A stretch of DNA of 38,246 nt, taken from JAFHCF01 sp048497495. Lineage in GTDB: Bacteria > Pseudomonadota > Alphaproteobacteria > Rhizobiales > Ancalomicrobiaceae. This document shows, one piece after another, positions 1 to 6,766 of this stretch; position 1 is the first letter of the stretch; every line of letters begins with the position of its first letter. The notes under the pieces are model-generated. The model ran no database searches. It worked only from the letters and a program-made list of their open reading frames with translations, and was not told the DNA's origin. Where the stretch lies: positions 1 to 38,246 of the forward strand of contig JAFHCF010000072.1 in assembly GCA_048497495.1 (NCBI GenBank), given 5' to 3'. The translations under genes were made by a program, and so were the position numbers.

Positions 1-587
1 GCGGCGGCCTGCGCCGCCATTTCCTCTTCGGACGGCAGTTCGGGTTCGCCGGCGGCCTTGCGGCGCTCTTCCTCGACGGCGCGGGCGGCGGCCGCCTCGG
101 CCTTGCGGCGGGCCTCGGCCTCCTCGCGCTCGACGCGCAGGCGTTCCTGTTCGATGAGGCGGAGGCGTTCCTCCTCCTCGCGGCGCTTGCGATCCTCGAC
201 CTCGCGGATGCGGGCCTCGGCGAGCGCCTTCTCGCGAGCGGCGCGTTCACCGGCCGAAAGCGTCTGCAGCACCACGCCGGTGCGCTGGGGCGCCGGCTTG
301 GGCGGCGGCGGGGCGACCGGCGCCGGGGCGGGCGCGCTGGCGACCGGCTTCGGCTCGACGCGAGGGGCGACGTCCTCGACCGGCTTGGCCACCGGCGCGA
401 CGTGTCCCTGCTCGGTCTCGCCCGGCTTCAGAACCCGCTTCTTCTTCGTCTCGACGAGCACGGCCTTCGACCGGCCATGGCTGAAGCTCTGCCGAACCAC
501 GCTGGTGTCGGACTTGGGCTTCAGCGTCAGCGTCTTCTTGACGTCGACGTGGAGGGTCTTTTCGCCGGTGCTCTTGGTGTCGTTCAT
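1..587 (-). CDS. infB: Translation initiation factor IF-2, N-terminal part (cut by window edge)
   Basis: IF-2 is the GTPase that brings initiator tRNA to the 30S subunit. Only about 195 N-terminal residues lie in the window; the gene runs off the left edge, so the G domain is not seen. The protein starts MNDTKSTGEKTLHVDVKKTL, the usual alphaproteobacterial IF-2 opening. A Pro/Ala-rich linker follows, then a long Glu/Arg-rich helical stretch (about residues 120-190) of the kind found before the IF2 N domain. The ATG at 585-587 lies 7 nt after the ylxR stop, with a GGA-containing stretch upstream, so it is the last visible gene of a rimP-nusA-ylxR-infB operon. Identification rests on the N-terminal sequence and the conserved operon order. 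Confidence 0.93.
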   Translation of the reverse strand, partial: MNDTKSTGEKTLHVDVKKTLTLKPKSDTSVVRQSFSHGRSKAVLVETKKKRVLKPGETEQGHVAPVAKPVEDVAPRVEPKPVASAPAPAPVAPPPPKPAPQRTGVVLQTLSAGERAAREKALAEARIREVEDRKRREEEERLRLIEQERLRVEREEAEARRKAEAAAARAVEEERRKAAGEPELPSEEEMAAQAA

Positions 588-594
588 GTGTCCG

Positions 595-1317
595 TCATTC
601 CTGCGGCGTCGTGCCGCTCGTCGCGTGGTGGCCGTCGAACGCCGACAGCGCGGGTATGACACCGCGATATCGTCCGAGCGCATCAGCGCGCTCGATGAAG
701 GTTTCGCTCGCCCGGCCAGCGAGCAGGGCAGCATGTATCACATTCGACCGGCCCAATGCCAAATCCAATTGGTCTCCGGTGAAGATTCGGACGATGGAAC
801 ATCCGACTTCTCCGCCGAAGCGGCGCCGGAGCGCCGCGGCCAGCTTCGCAACCCCGTCGTCCCCCGCTCCCGCGGCATGGACGAGGCCGGCGAGACGCTC
901 GCGCGCCACCGCCGCGTCGACCTTGGCGAAGCCCGTCACCACGAGCCCGGCCTTGCGAGCCATGCCGAAGGCGCCGAGCGCCCGGCTGGTCAGCAACCCG
1001 TCCACGAGATCGGCGAGATCCTTGCGGACCTCGACGTTCGCGCGCAGGGCACGGGCGAAGAGCTTGCGGGTGACGGCCTTTTCGACCGCGACACGCGTCG
1101 CCTCCACCCAGACCCCACGGCCGGGCAGGTCCCGCTTCAGGTCGGGCACGACGGATCCGTCGGGCGCCTCGACGAAGCGGATCAGTTCGGCGATCGGCCT
1201 CGCCTCGCGAGAGACGATGTCGGTTCGCGTGACGTCCGCCTTCCTCGGCGGACGCTCTTCCCATTCGATCGCCGCCGCGTCGGCGACGCCCTCGGCCTCG
1301 GCCTCAGTGTTCGGCAC
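595..1317 (-). CDS. ylxR: YlxR/DUF448 RNA-binding protein with L7Ae-like C-terminal domain
   Basis: This 240-residue protein lies between nusA and infB, the standard place for the YlxR family. Residues about 30-110 match the YlxR/DUF448 fold (IAELIRFVEAPDG, then LPGRGVWVEA). Residues about 112-205 resemble a ribosomal L7Ae-like RNA-binding domain (LGAFGMARKAGLVVTGF). This two-domain form is common in alphaproteobacteria. The start is GTG and overlaps the end of nusA by 14 nt, indicating translational coupling. The usual family motif R-x-C-I-V-x-R reads RTDIVSR here, with Asp in place of Cys. Bacterial YlxR proteins bind RNA and have been linked to RNase P and transcription control; the role in this organism is inferred. 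Confidence 0.9.
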   Translation of the reverse strand: MPNTEAEAEGVADAAAIEWEERPPRKADVTRTDIVSREARPIAELIRFVEAPDGSVVPDLKRDLPGRGVWVEATRVAVEKAVTRKLFARALRANVEVRKDLADLVDGLLTSRALGAFGMARKAGLVVTGFAKVDAAVARERLAGLVHAAGAGDDGVAKLAAALRRRFGGEVGCSIVRIFTGDQLDLALGRSNVIHAALLAGRASETFIERADALGRYRGVIPALSAFDGHHATSGTTPQE

Positions 1318-2917
1318 TCGCCGCCCCGTGTTCCTCGACGTCTTCCGCGACGTCCTCGGCCGCCTCCGCCGGGGCCTCGATCCAACCGGCGGCGACGCGC
1401 GCCGCCATGATGATCGTCTCGGCCTCGCCGCGCGAGAGCTCGAGCCCGTCGAGCGAGCCGGCGTGCTTCTCGACCTCGCCGCCCTTGCGTTCGGTCCAGC
1501 CGACGAGATCGTCGGTGGCGCAACCGGCGAGATCGTCGACCGTCTTGATGCCGTCCTTGCCGAGGGCCACCATCATCGCGGTGGTGACGCCGGGAACCTC
1601 GCGCAGTTCGTCGGCGACGCCGAGTACCCGGCGTTCGGCGTCCTGGGTGGCCTCGAGCGCCTCGAGCCAGCCGTTGGCACGGGCCTGGATCTCTTCCGCC
1701 GTCTCCTCGTCGAAGCCCTCGATGCGGGCGATCTCGTCGAGACCGACATAGGCGAGTTCGTCGACCGAGCCGAAGCCTTCGGTGGCGAGCAGCTGGGCGA
1801 CGACCTCGTCGACGTCGAGCGCTTCCATGAAGAGGGCGGTGCGCTCGGCAAATTCCTTCTGGCGGCGCTCCGATTCCTCGGCCTCGGTCATGATGTCGAT
1901 GTCCCAGCCGGTGAGCTGGGAGGCGAGGCGGACGTTCTGGCCGCGACGGCCGATGGCGAGGCTCAGCTGATCGTCGGGCACCACCACCTCGATGCGGCCG
2001 GCATCCTCGTCGAGCACCACCTTGGCGACTTCCGCCGGCTGCAGCGCGTTGACGATGAAGGTGGCGGCGTCGTTCGACCAGGGGATGATGTCGATCTTCT
2101 CGCCCTGGAGTTCCTGCACCACCGCCTGGACGCGGGAGCCGCGCATGCCGACGCAGGCGCCGACCGGATCGATCGAACTGTCCCGCGAGATCACGGCGAT
2201 CTTGGCGCGCGAGCCGGGATCGCGGGCGACCGACTTCACCTCGATGATGCCGTCGTAGATTTCCGGCACTTCCTGGGCGAAGAGCTTGGCCATGAACTGG
2301 GGATGGGTGCGCGACAGGAAGATCTGCGGTCCGCGCTGCTCGCGGCGGACGTCGTAGACATAGGCGCGGACGCGGTCACCGTTGCGGAAGGCCTCGCGCG
2401 GGATCAGCTCGTCGCGGCGCACGATCGCCTCGCCACGGCCGAGGTCGACGATGACGTTGCCGTATTCGATGCGCTTGACGGTGCCGTTGACGATCTCGCC
2501 GATGCGATCCCTGAACTCGTCGTACTGACGGTCGCGCTCGGCCTCGCGGACCTTCTGGACGATGACCTGCTTGGCCGACTGGGCGGCGATGCGGCCGAAG
2601 TCCATCGGCGGCAGCGGCTCGGCGATGAAGTCGCCGACGGAGGCGTCGGGGTTCTTGATGCGGGCGTCGACGAGCGGGATCTGGGTCGCCGGGTTCTCGA
2701 ACTCCTCGACCACCTCGAGCAGGCGCTGGAGCTTGATCTCGCCGGTCTTCGGATTGATCTCGGCGCGAACCTCGGTCTCCGAGCCGTAGCGCGAGCGCGC
2801 GGCCTTCTGGATCGCATCCTCCATCGCGGCGAGCACGATCTTGCGATCGATCACCTTCTCACGGGCGACCGCATCGGCGATCTGGAGGAGTTCCAGTCTG
2901 TTGGCGCTGACTGCCAT
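1304..2917 (-). CDS. nusA: Transcription termination/antitermination protein NusA
   Basis: NusA binds RNA polymerase and nascent RNA and modulates pausing, termination and antitermination. The 537-residue product begins MAVSANRLELLQIADAVARE. An N-terminal polymerase-binding domain (1-125) is followed by an S1 domain (about 130-200, GEIVNGTVKRIEYGNVIVDL), two KH domains (about 205-345, with VGMRGSRVQAVVQELQGEKI and IGRRGQNVRLASQLTGW) and a C-terminal region with two acidic helix-hairpin repeats. I chose the ATG at 2915-2917 because GGGAGAA precedes it and homologues start there; the frame stays open further upstream. The upstream gene rimP overlaps by being read into this leader, and ylxR overlaps the 3' end. 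Confidence 0.97.
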   Translation of the reverse strand: MAVSANRLELLQIADAVAREKVIDRKIVLAAMEDAIQKAARSRYGSETEVRAEINPKTGEIKLQRLLEVVEEFENPATQIPLVDARIKNPDASVGDFIAEPLPPMDFGRIAAQSAKQVIVQKVREAERDRQYDEFRDRIGEIVNGTVKRIEYGNVIVDLGRGEAIVRRDELIPREAFRNGDRVRAYVYDVRREQRGPQIFLSRTHPQFMAKLFAQEVPEIYDGIIEVKSVARDPGSRAKIAVISRDSSIDPVGACVGMRGSRVQAVVQELQGEKIDIIPWSNDAATFIVNALQPAEVAKVVLDEDAGRIEVVVPDDQLSLAIGRRGQNVRLASQLTGWDIDIMTEAEESERRQKEFAERTALFMEALDVDEVVAQLLATEGFGSVDELAYVGLDEIARIEGFDEETAEEIQARANGWLEALEATQDAERRVLGVADELREVPGVTTAMMVALGKDGIKTVDDLAGCATDDLVGWTERKGGEVEKHAGSLDGLELSRGEAETIIMAARVAAGWIEAPAEAAEDVAEDVEEHGAASAEH

Positions 2918-2972
2918 CGTCTTCTCCCTCGAGGCCCGCCCCATGTCCGGGGGCGCGGGCTCGTGTGGCCTT

Positions 2973-3569
2973 TCAGTGAACCGCGGAATCACCGGCGACG
3001 TCGTCGTCGTCGAGATCCTCGCGGGCCGCGCGTTTGGCCGCCTTCAGCGAGGCGGCGATGAGGTCGTCGGTGAGGATCAGGCGGGCATCCGCGAGGAGCG
3101 CGAGCGGCAGCCAGACGCTGTCGGGCTGGCCTTCGGCGGCGTCCTCGAGCTTCACCCCGAACGTCTCGTCCTTCAGACCCAGCAACACGCCGCGAAACCG
3201 GCGGCGGCCCTCATGGGACTGTTCGAGTTCGATCTTGGCGGCGTGGCCGGCCCAACGCTCGAAATCGGAGCGGCGCACCAGCGGCCGATCGATCCCGGGC
3301 GACGACACTTCCAGATGGAAGGCCTTGTCGACCGGATCCTCGGCATCGATGACCGGCGCGAGATTGCGGCTGATCGCCTCGCAGTCGTCGACGCCGATGG
3401 TGCCGTCCGGCCGCTCGGCCATCACCTGGACGGTGAAGCCGTTGCGGCCCGAACACTTCACCCGCACCAGACGGAAACCGAGGTCCTCGACCACGGGCTC
3501 GGCGAGCGCCGCGATGCGGGCATCGAGTCCGGTCTCGGAGATCAGGCGAGGTTCGTTGCGCGTCGTCAG
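2973..3569 (-). CDS. rimP: Ribosome maturation factor RimP (probable CTG start)
   Basis: RimP assists 30S subunit maturation. The body is a clear match: EPVVEDLGFRLVRV, then HLEVSSPGIDRPLV, and a C-terminal SH3-like domain ending in an acidic tail. Family homology begins well before the first GTG at 3492-3494 (residues EPRLISETGLDARIAALAEP), so that GTG would cut off about 25 residues. No ATG, GTG or TTG exists in frame upstream. The only fitting initiator is CTG at 3567-3569, giving a protein of 198 residues beginning (M)TTRNEPRLISE, a usual family N-terminus. The alternative is a sequence error at this codon. It is the first gene of the operon with nusA, ylxR and infB. Confidence 0.88.
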   Translation of the reverse strand: MTTRNEPRLISETGLDARIAALAEPVVEDLGFRLVRVKCSGRNGFTVQVMAERPDGTIGVDDCEAISRNLAPVIDAEDPVDKAFHLEVSSPGIDRPLVRRSDFERWAGHAAKIELEQSHEGRRRFRGVLLGLKDETFGVKLEDAAEGQPDSVWLPLALLADARLILTDDLIAASLKAAKRAAREDLDDDDVAGDSAVH

Positions 3570-3642
3570 TGGGGTGGTTCCGTCTTTGGCGGTCGTCGTG
3601 CTGCGGCGAAGTCGACGGGTCGGACCTTGCGGCCAACACCGA

Positions 3643-3670
3643 AAGAGCGGGTCCCAGAGGGGCCCACTCT
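3643..3670 (-). promoter_or_regulatory. Attenuator-like hairpin in the rimP-nusA leader
   Basis: On the minus strand the leader RNA can form GAGUGGG, a C/A mismatch, CCC, a three-base UCU loop and the matching arm GGG..CCCGCUC. That is ten pairs including one G-U, followed directly by UUU. It lies between the putative promoter and rimP. The short U-run makes it a weak terminator at best. NusA operons are often autoregulated at termination sites, so attenuation is a reasonable inference, but nothing here proves it. Confidence 0.45.
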
Positions 3671-3715
3671 CGTTTCGTCGATGAGGACGATCTGAGAATT
3701 TCGTGCTTGGAGGGC

Positions 3716-3745
3716 CTTATACAGCCGGATCGGGCTCCGACGCAA
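3716..3745 (-). promoter_or_regulatory. Putative sigma70-type promoter of rimP-nusA-ylxR-infB
   Basis: Minus strand: -35 TTGCGT at 3740-3745 and -10 TATAAG at 3716-3721, separated by 18 nt. It lies between the trmB stop and rimP, giving a leader of about 140 nt. Confidence 0.6.
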
Positions 3746-3769
3746 GTCTCGCGCCGGCAATTCCGCCGG

Positions 3770-4486
3770 TCAGACCCTACGGAAGATCAGATAGGCGGGA
3801 ACCCGGCCCTCGCGGAAGGCCTTTTCCTCGTAACGGGTGCCCGGCCATCCGCTCCAGGGCTTCTTCCAATCGTCGGAGACCTCGGCCGTCCATTCGAAGG
3901 CGGGATGCTCGAGCACCCGCTTCAGCGTCCAGTCGACGTAGGGGCTCCAGTCGGAGGCGAAGCGGAATTCGCCGCCGGGGCGCAGCACCCGGGCGATTCG
4001 ATCGAGATTGTCCGGGCCGACGAAGCGGCGCTTCCAGTGGCGCTTCTTCGGCCAGGGGTCGGGATAGAGCAGCCAGAATCGGTCGATCGAGGCGTCGGGC
4101 AGCCAATCGAGCAGGGCGACCGAATCGGCGTGGTGGAGACGGATGCGGTCGTCGAGGTCGAGGGCCTGGATACGGGCGAGCGCCTTGGCCATGCCGTTGA
4201 CGAAGGGCTCGGCGCCGATCAGGCCGATGTCGGGATGGGCCTGGGCGAGGGCGATCAGATGCTCGCCGCCGCCGAAACCGCTCTCCACCCAGACGTCGGC
4301 GACCGGACCCGGGAACAGGCCGCGCGGATCGACCGAGGGCGCCGTCACGTCGACGGCGAGTTCGGGCAGGAGGCCCTCGATCAGCGCCGCCTGGCCGAGA
4401 CGCAGGGGCTTTCCCTTGCGTCGCCCATAGAAGGCGCCGCCGCGTTCGGCTTCGGGGTCGTGCGAGGGGTCGGCGGGATCGGACAA
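3770..4486 (-). CDS. trmB: tRNA (guanine-N7-)-methyltransferase TrmB
   Basis: TrmB methylates G46 of tRNA to m7G using S-adenosylmethionine. The 238-residue product shows the conserved AFYGRRKGKPLRLGQ near the N-terminus, a SAM-binding ESGFGGGEHL and the signature LYPDPWPKKRHWKRRF. The C-terminal substrate motif reads SGWPGTRYEEKA. The start is taken as TTG at 4484-4486 (MSDPADPSHDP), preceded by CGGAAG; no ATG or GTG fits the family N-terminus. It lies downstream of metK, whose product supplies its cofactor, but a strong hairpin separates the two genes. Confidence 0.93.
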   Translation of the reverse strand: MSDPADPSHDPEAERGGAFYGRRKGKPLRLGQAALIEGLLPELAVDVTAPSVDPRGLFPGPVADVWVESGFGGGEHLIALAQAHPDIGLIGAEPFVNGMAKALARIQALDLDDRIRLHHADSVALLDWLPDASIDRFWLLYPDPWPKKRHWKRRFVGPDNLDRIARVLRPGGEFRFASDWSPYVDWTLKRVLEHPAFEWTAEVSDDWKKPWSGWPGTRYEEKAFREGRVPAYLIFRRV

Positions 4487-4518
4487 GATCGGCTTCCGGA
4501 TGAAGGTCCCGAAACGGA

Positions 4519-4549
4519 CGAGCGCACGCGAGGAACCCGCGTGCGCTCG
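4519..4549. terminator. 12-bp hairpin between metK and trmB
   Basis: A perfect inverted repeat: arm CGAGCGCACGCG (4519-4530), loop AGGAACC, arm CGCGTGCGCTCG (4538-4549). It sits about 90 nt after the metK stop. There is no clear U-tract on either strand, so it may terminate poorly, protect a 3' end, or act in processing. The structure is certain, the function is inferred. Confidence 0.55.
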
Positions 4550-4638
4550 ATTGGAGCATGTTCCGACGAAGAGCCGGAGCGGTTTTCGAACTGATGCGAT
4601 CAGATCGGAAATCGCGCCAGGACGGATCGTCGCGGGCG

Positions 4639-5841
4639 TCAGGCGCCGACGGCGGTCTTCAGCGCGTCGACGAGATCGGTCTTCTCCCAGGAGAAGCCGC
4701 CGTCGGCGTCCGGGTTGCGGCCGAAGTGGCCGTAGGCCGAGGTGCGGGCGTAGATCGGCTTGTTGAGGCCGAGATGCTCGCGGATGCCGCGGGGTGAGAG
4801 GTTCATCACCTCGCGGGCGGCCTTCTCGATTCTCGCTTCCTCGACCTTGCCGGTGCCGTGCAGGTCGCAATAGACGGCGAGCGGCTGCGACACGCCGATG
4901 GCGTAGGCGAGCTGGATGGTGGCGCGATCGGCGAGGCCGGCGGCGACGACGTTCTTGGCGAGGTAACGCGCGGCATAGGCAGCCGAGCGGTCGACCTTGG
5001 TCGGGTCCTTTCCGGAGAAGGCACCACCGCCGTGGGGGGCGGCGCCGCCGTAGGTGTCGACGATGATCTTGCGGCCGGTCAGGCCGCAGTCGCCGTCGGG
5101 ACCGCCGATGACGAACTTGCCGGTCGGGTTGACGTGCCACACGGTCGAGCCGTCGACCCAGCCGGCGGGCAGCGCGGCGGTGATGTAGGGCTCGACGATG
5201 GCGCGGATGTCGGCCGAGGTCAGCATCTCGTCGAGATGCTGGGTCGAGAGCACGATCTGCGTGGCGCGCACCGGCTTGCCGTTCTCGTAGGCGACCGTCA
5301 CCTGGCTCTTGGCGTCGGGCCCGAGGGCCGCCGCCGGACCCTTGCCCGACTTGCGGGCGTGGGCGAGATCCTCGAGGATCTTGTGGGCGTAGTAGATCGG
5401 CGCCGGCATCAAGGAGGGGGTCTCGCGGCAGGCGTAGCCGAACATGATGCCCTGGTCGCCGGCGCCTTCGTCCTTGTTGCCGGCGGCGTCGACGCCGACG
5501 GCGATGTCGACGGACTGGGCATGGAGATGGACGGCGATGTCGGCGGTCTCCCAGTGGAAGCCGTCCTGCTCGTAGCCGATGTCGCGGATGGCGAGGCGCG
5601 CGAGGTGGCGCAAGAGATCATGGGTGATGCCTGCCGGCCCGCGGGTCTCGCCGGCGATCACCACACGGTTGGTGGTGGCCAACGTCTCGGCGGCGACGCG
5701 CAGATGCGACGGATCCCAGCCGAGCTCCGGTCCGAGCCGGAAGAAGGCGTCGACCACCTCGTCGGAGATGCGGTCGCAGACCTTGTCGGGATGACCTTCG
5801 GCAACGGATTCGGAGGTGAAGAGATAGCTCGAACGAGACAC
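4639..5841 (-). CDS. metK: S-adenosylmethionine synthetase
   Basis: MetK makes S-adenosylmethionine from methionine and ATP. The 400-residue length and motifs are typical: GHPDKVCDRISDEVVDAF near residue 16, GAGDQGIMFGYA near residue 120, GGAFSGKDPTKVDRSAAYAA near residue 265, and GRNPDADGGFSWEKTD near the C-terminus. The start is GTG at 5839-5841 (VSRSSYLFTSESVAEG), with AAGGAA upstream. The frame is open far beyond this point, but family homology begins here. The ribosome-binding site is part of a hairpin (see the leader entry), which suggests control of translation. Neighbours are a praR-like regulator upstream and trmB downstream. Confidence 0.97.
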   Translation of the reverse strand: MSRSSYLFTSESVAEGHPDKVCDRISDEVVDAFFRLGPELGWDPSHLRVAAETLATTNRVVIAGETRGPAGITHDLLRHLARLAIRDIGYEQDGFHWETADIAVHLHAQSVDIAVGVDAAGNKDEGAGDQGIMFGYACRETPSLMPAPIYYAHKILEDLAHARKSGKGPAAALGPDAKSQVTVAYENGKPVRATQIVLSTQHLDEMLTSADIRAIVEPYITAALPAGWVDGSTVWHVNPTGKFVIGGPDGDCGLTGRKIIVDTYGGAAPHGGGAFSGKDPTKVDRSAAYAARYLAKNVVAAGLADRATIQLAYAIGVSQPLAVYCDLHGTGKVEEARIEKAAREVMNLSPRGIREHLGLNKPIYARTSAYGHFGRNPDADGGFSWEKTDLVDALKTAVGA

Positions 5842-5847
5842 GGTTTT

Positions 5848-5866
5848 CGTTTCCTTGTTGGAAACG
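5848..5866 (-). promoter_or_regulatory. Hairpin enclosing the metK ribosome-binding site
   Basis: Minus-strand RNA: CGUUUCC, loop AACAA, GGAAACG, a perfect 7-bp stem. The 3' arm carries the GGAA of the metK Shine-Dalgarno, 6 nt before the GTG. When folded it would occlude ribosome binding. Upstream, the leader holds two more short hairpins (GUCCAG/CUGGAC and GGCCG/CGGCC). I could not match it to a known SAM riboswitch class. Confidence 0.55.
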
Positions 5867-5979
5867 CCCAGATCCGTCGCTTGTCGCGGGACAGGAAATG
5901 AGCTCAGGTCGTGGAAAGCGGACCGACCGGCCGAAGCCCGGCCCTGTCGTCGGGGTGGATCGTCCAGAAAGGCTGGACC

Positions 5980-6008
5980 CTTTAACAAGGAAGATCGGAC
6001 AGGGTCAA
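5980..6008 (-). promoter_or_regulatory. Putative sigma70-type promoter of metK
   Basis: Minus strand: -35 TTGACC at 6003-6008 and -10 TTAAAG at 5980-5985, separated by exactly 17 nt. This predicts a leader of about 130 nt before the metK GTG. Confidence 0.65.
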
Positions 6009-6118
6009 GCCGAGCGCGCACCGACACGACGCATTCGTGGCCGAATTGCCGGCCAAGACGACGAACACCCGGAGCCACCGGCCCCGGGCGTTGCCGAACC
6101 ACGCGTGACCGGCCGAGG

Positions 6119-6535
6119 TCACTCCTCTTCGTCGCCCGCGATCGCCTTGACCAGTTCGACCACCTTGCGGCGCTGCTTGGGATCCTTGATGCGGATGAAG
6201 GCCTTGTTGAGGGACAGACCTTCGGAGCTCGACAGGAAGTCGACGACATAGGAGGTCGAGCCCTGCTCCTCGAAGCCCTGGTCGCCGGCGACCGGGGTGA
6301 GGCCGGGAGCATCCTCGAAGAAGAAGGCGACCGGAACGCTGAGAGTCCGGGCGATCGCCTGCAACCGGCTGGCCCCGATTCGATTGGTGCCCTTCTCGTA
6401 CTTCTGGATCTGCTGGAACGTGATGCCGAGATGCTCGCCGAGTTTTTCCTGACTCATGCCGAGCATCATCCGCCGGAGCCGAACGCGGCTACCCACGTGA
6501 ATATCGATTGGATTAGGGGATTTCTTGCTGGCCAT
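6119..6535 (-). CDS. praR: PraR/PhrR-like helix-turn-helix transcriptional regulator
   Basis: A 138-residue XRE-family regulator. The helix-turn-helix spans about residues 14-70 (VGSRVRLRRMMLGMSQEKLG, then FQQIQKYEKGTNRIGASRL). The C-terminal half holds a helical region (SLNKAFIRIKDPKQRRKVVELV) and an acidic end. This is the layout of rhizobial PraR/PhrR proteins, known to repress biofilm, attachment and quorum-sensing genes; identity within the family is inferred. I chose the ATG at 6533-6535 (MASKKSPNPIDIHVGS) because AAAGGTG precedes it and homologues begin there. It lies between lnt and metK, its usual place in Hyphomicrobiales, and has its own upstream promoter region. Confidence 0.88.
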   Translation of the reverse strand: MASKKSPNPIDIHVGSRVRLRRMMLGMSQEKLGEHLGITFQQIQKYEKGTNRIGASRLQAIARTLSVPVAFFFEDAPGLTPVAGDQGFEEQGSTSYVVDFLSSSEGLSLNKAFIRIKDPKQRRKVVELVKAIAGDEEE

Positions 6536-6572
6536 ATCGGCACCTTTGCTTTTTTGTAACGACTGTACGTTC

Positions 6573-6599
6573 TCGAAGGAATACGAATTCATTCTTCGA
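6573..6599. promoter_or_regulatory. Operator-like inverted repeat upstream of the praR-like gene
   Basis: The 27-bp segment has perfect 6-bp outer arms (TCGAAG and CTTCGA) around an imperfect core that contains GAATTC. It begins about 38 nt before the start codon. It is a candidate autoregulatory operator; the binding protein is unknown. Confidence 0.3.
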
Positions 6600-6733
6600 T
6601 GATTTTCGCATTCCTCCCGGCGGCCCGTCTTCCCCCTGGGCTCCGATACGTCGTGGATTTCGATCGGCATCGCAGCCCTCGCCGCGACATCGGATTCGAC
6701 CCAGGCCTGTCCATCGCGCTCACCGCACACCGA

Positions 6734-6762
6734 ACATTGTGATTGCTCGGCGGCTAAGTCAA
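6734..6762 (-). promoter_or_regulatory. Putative promoter of the praR-like gene
   Basis: Minus strand: -35 TTGACT at 6757-6762 and a weaker -10 CAATGT at 6734-6739, separated by 17 nt. It begins just after the lnt stop and predicts a leader of about 190 nt. Confidence 0.45.
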
Positions 6763-6766
6763 CGAT

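Noticed and set aside
3566..3760. 64-codon frame upstream of rimP, ending over the CTG
   Set aside because: It starts with TTG, lacks a ribosome-binding site and contains the promoter -10 and -35, so it would not be fully transcribed.
5842..5985. SAM-II or SAM/SAH riboswitch before metK
   Set aside because: I could not find the conserved core sequences of these classes, so only a structured leader is claimed.
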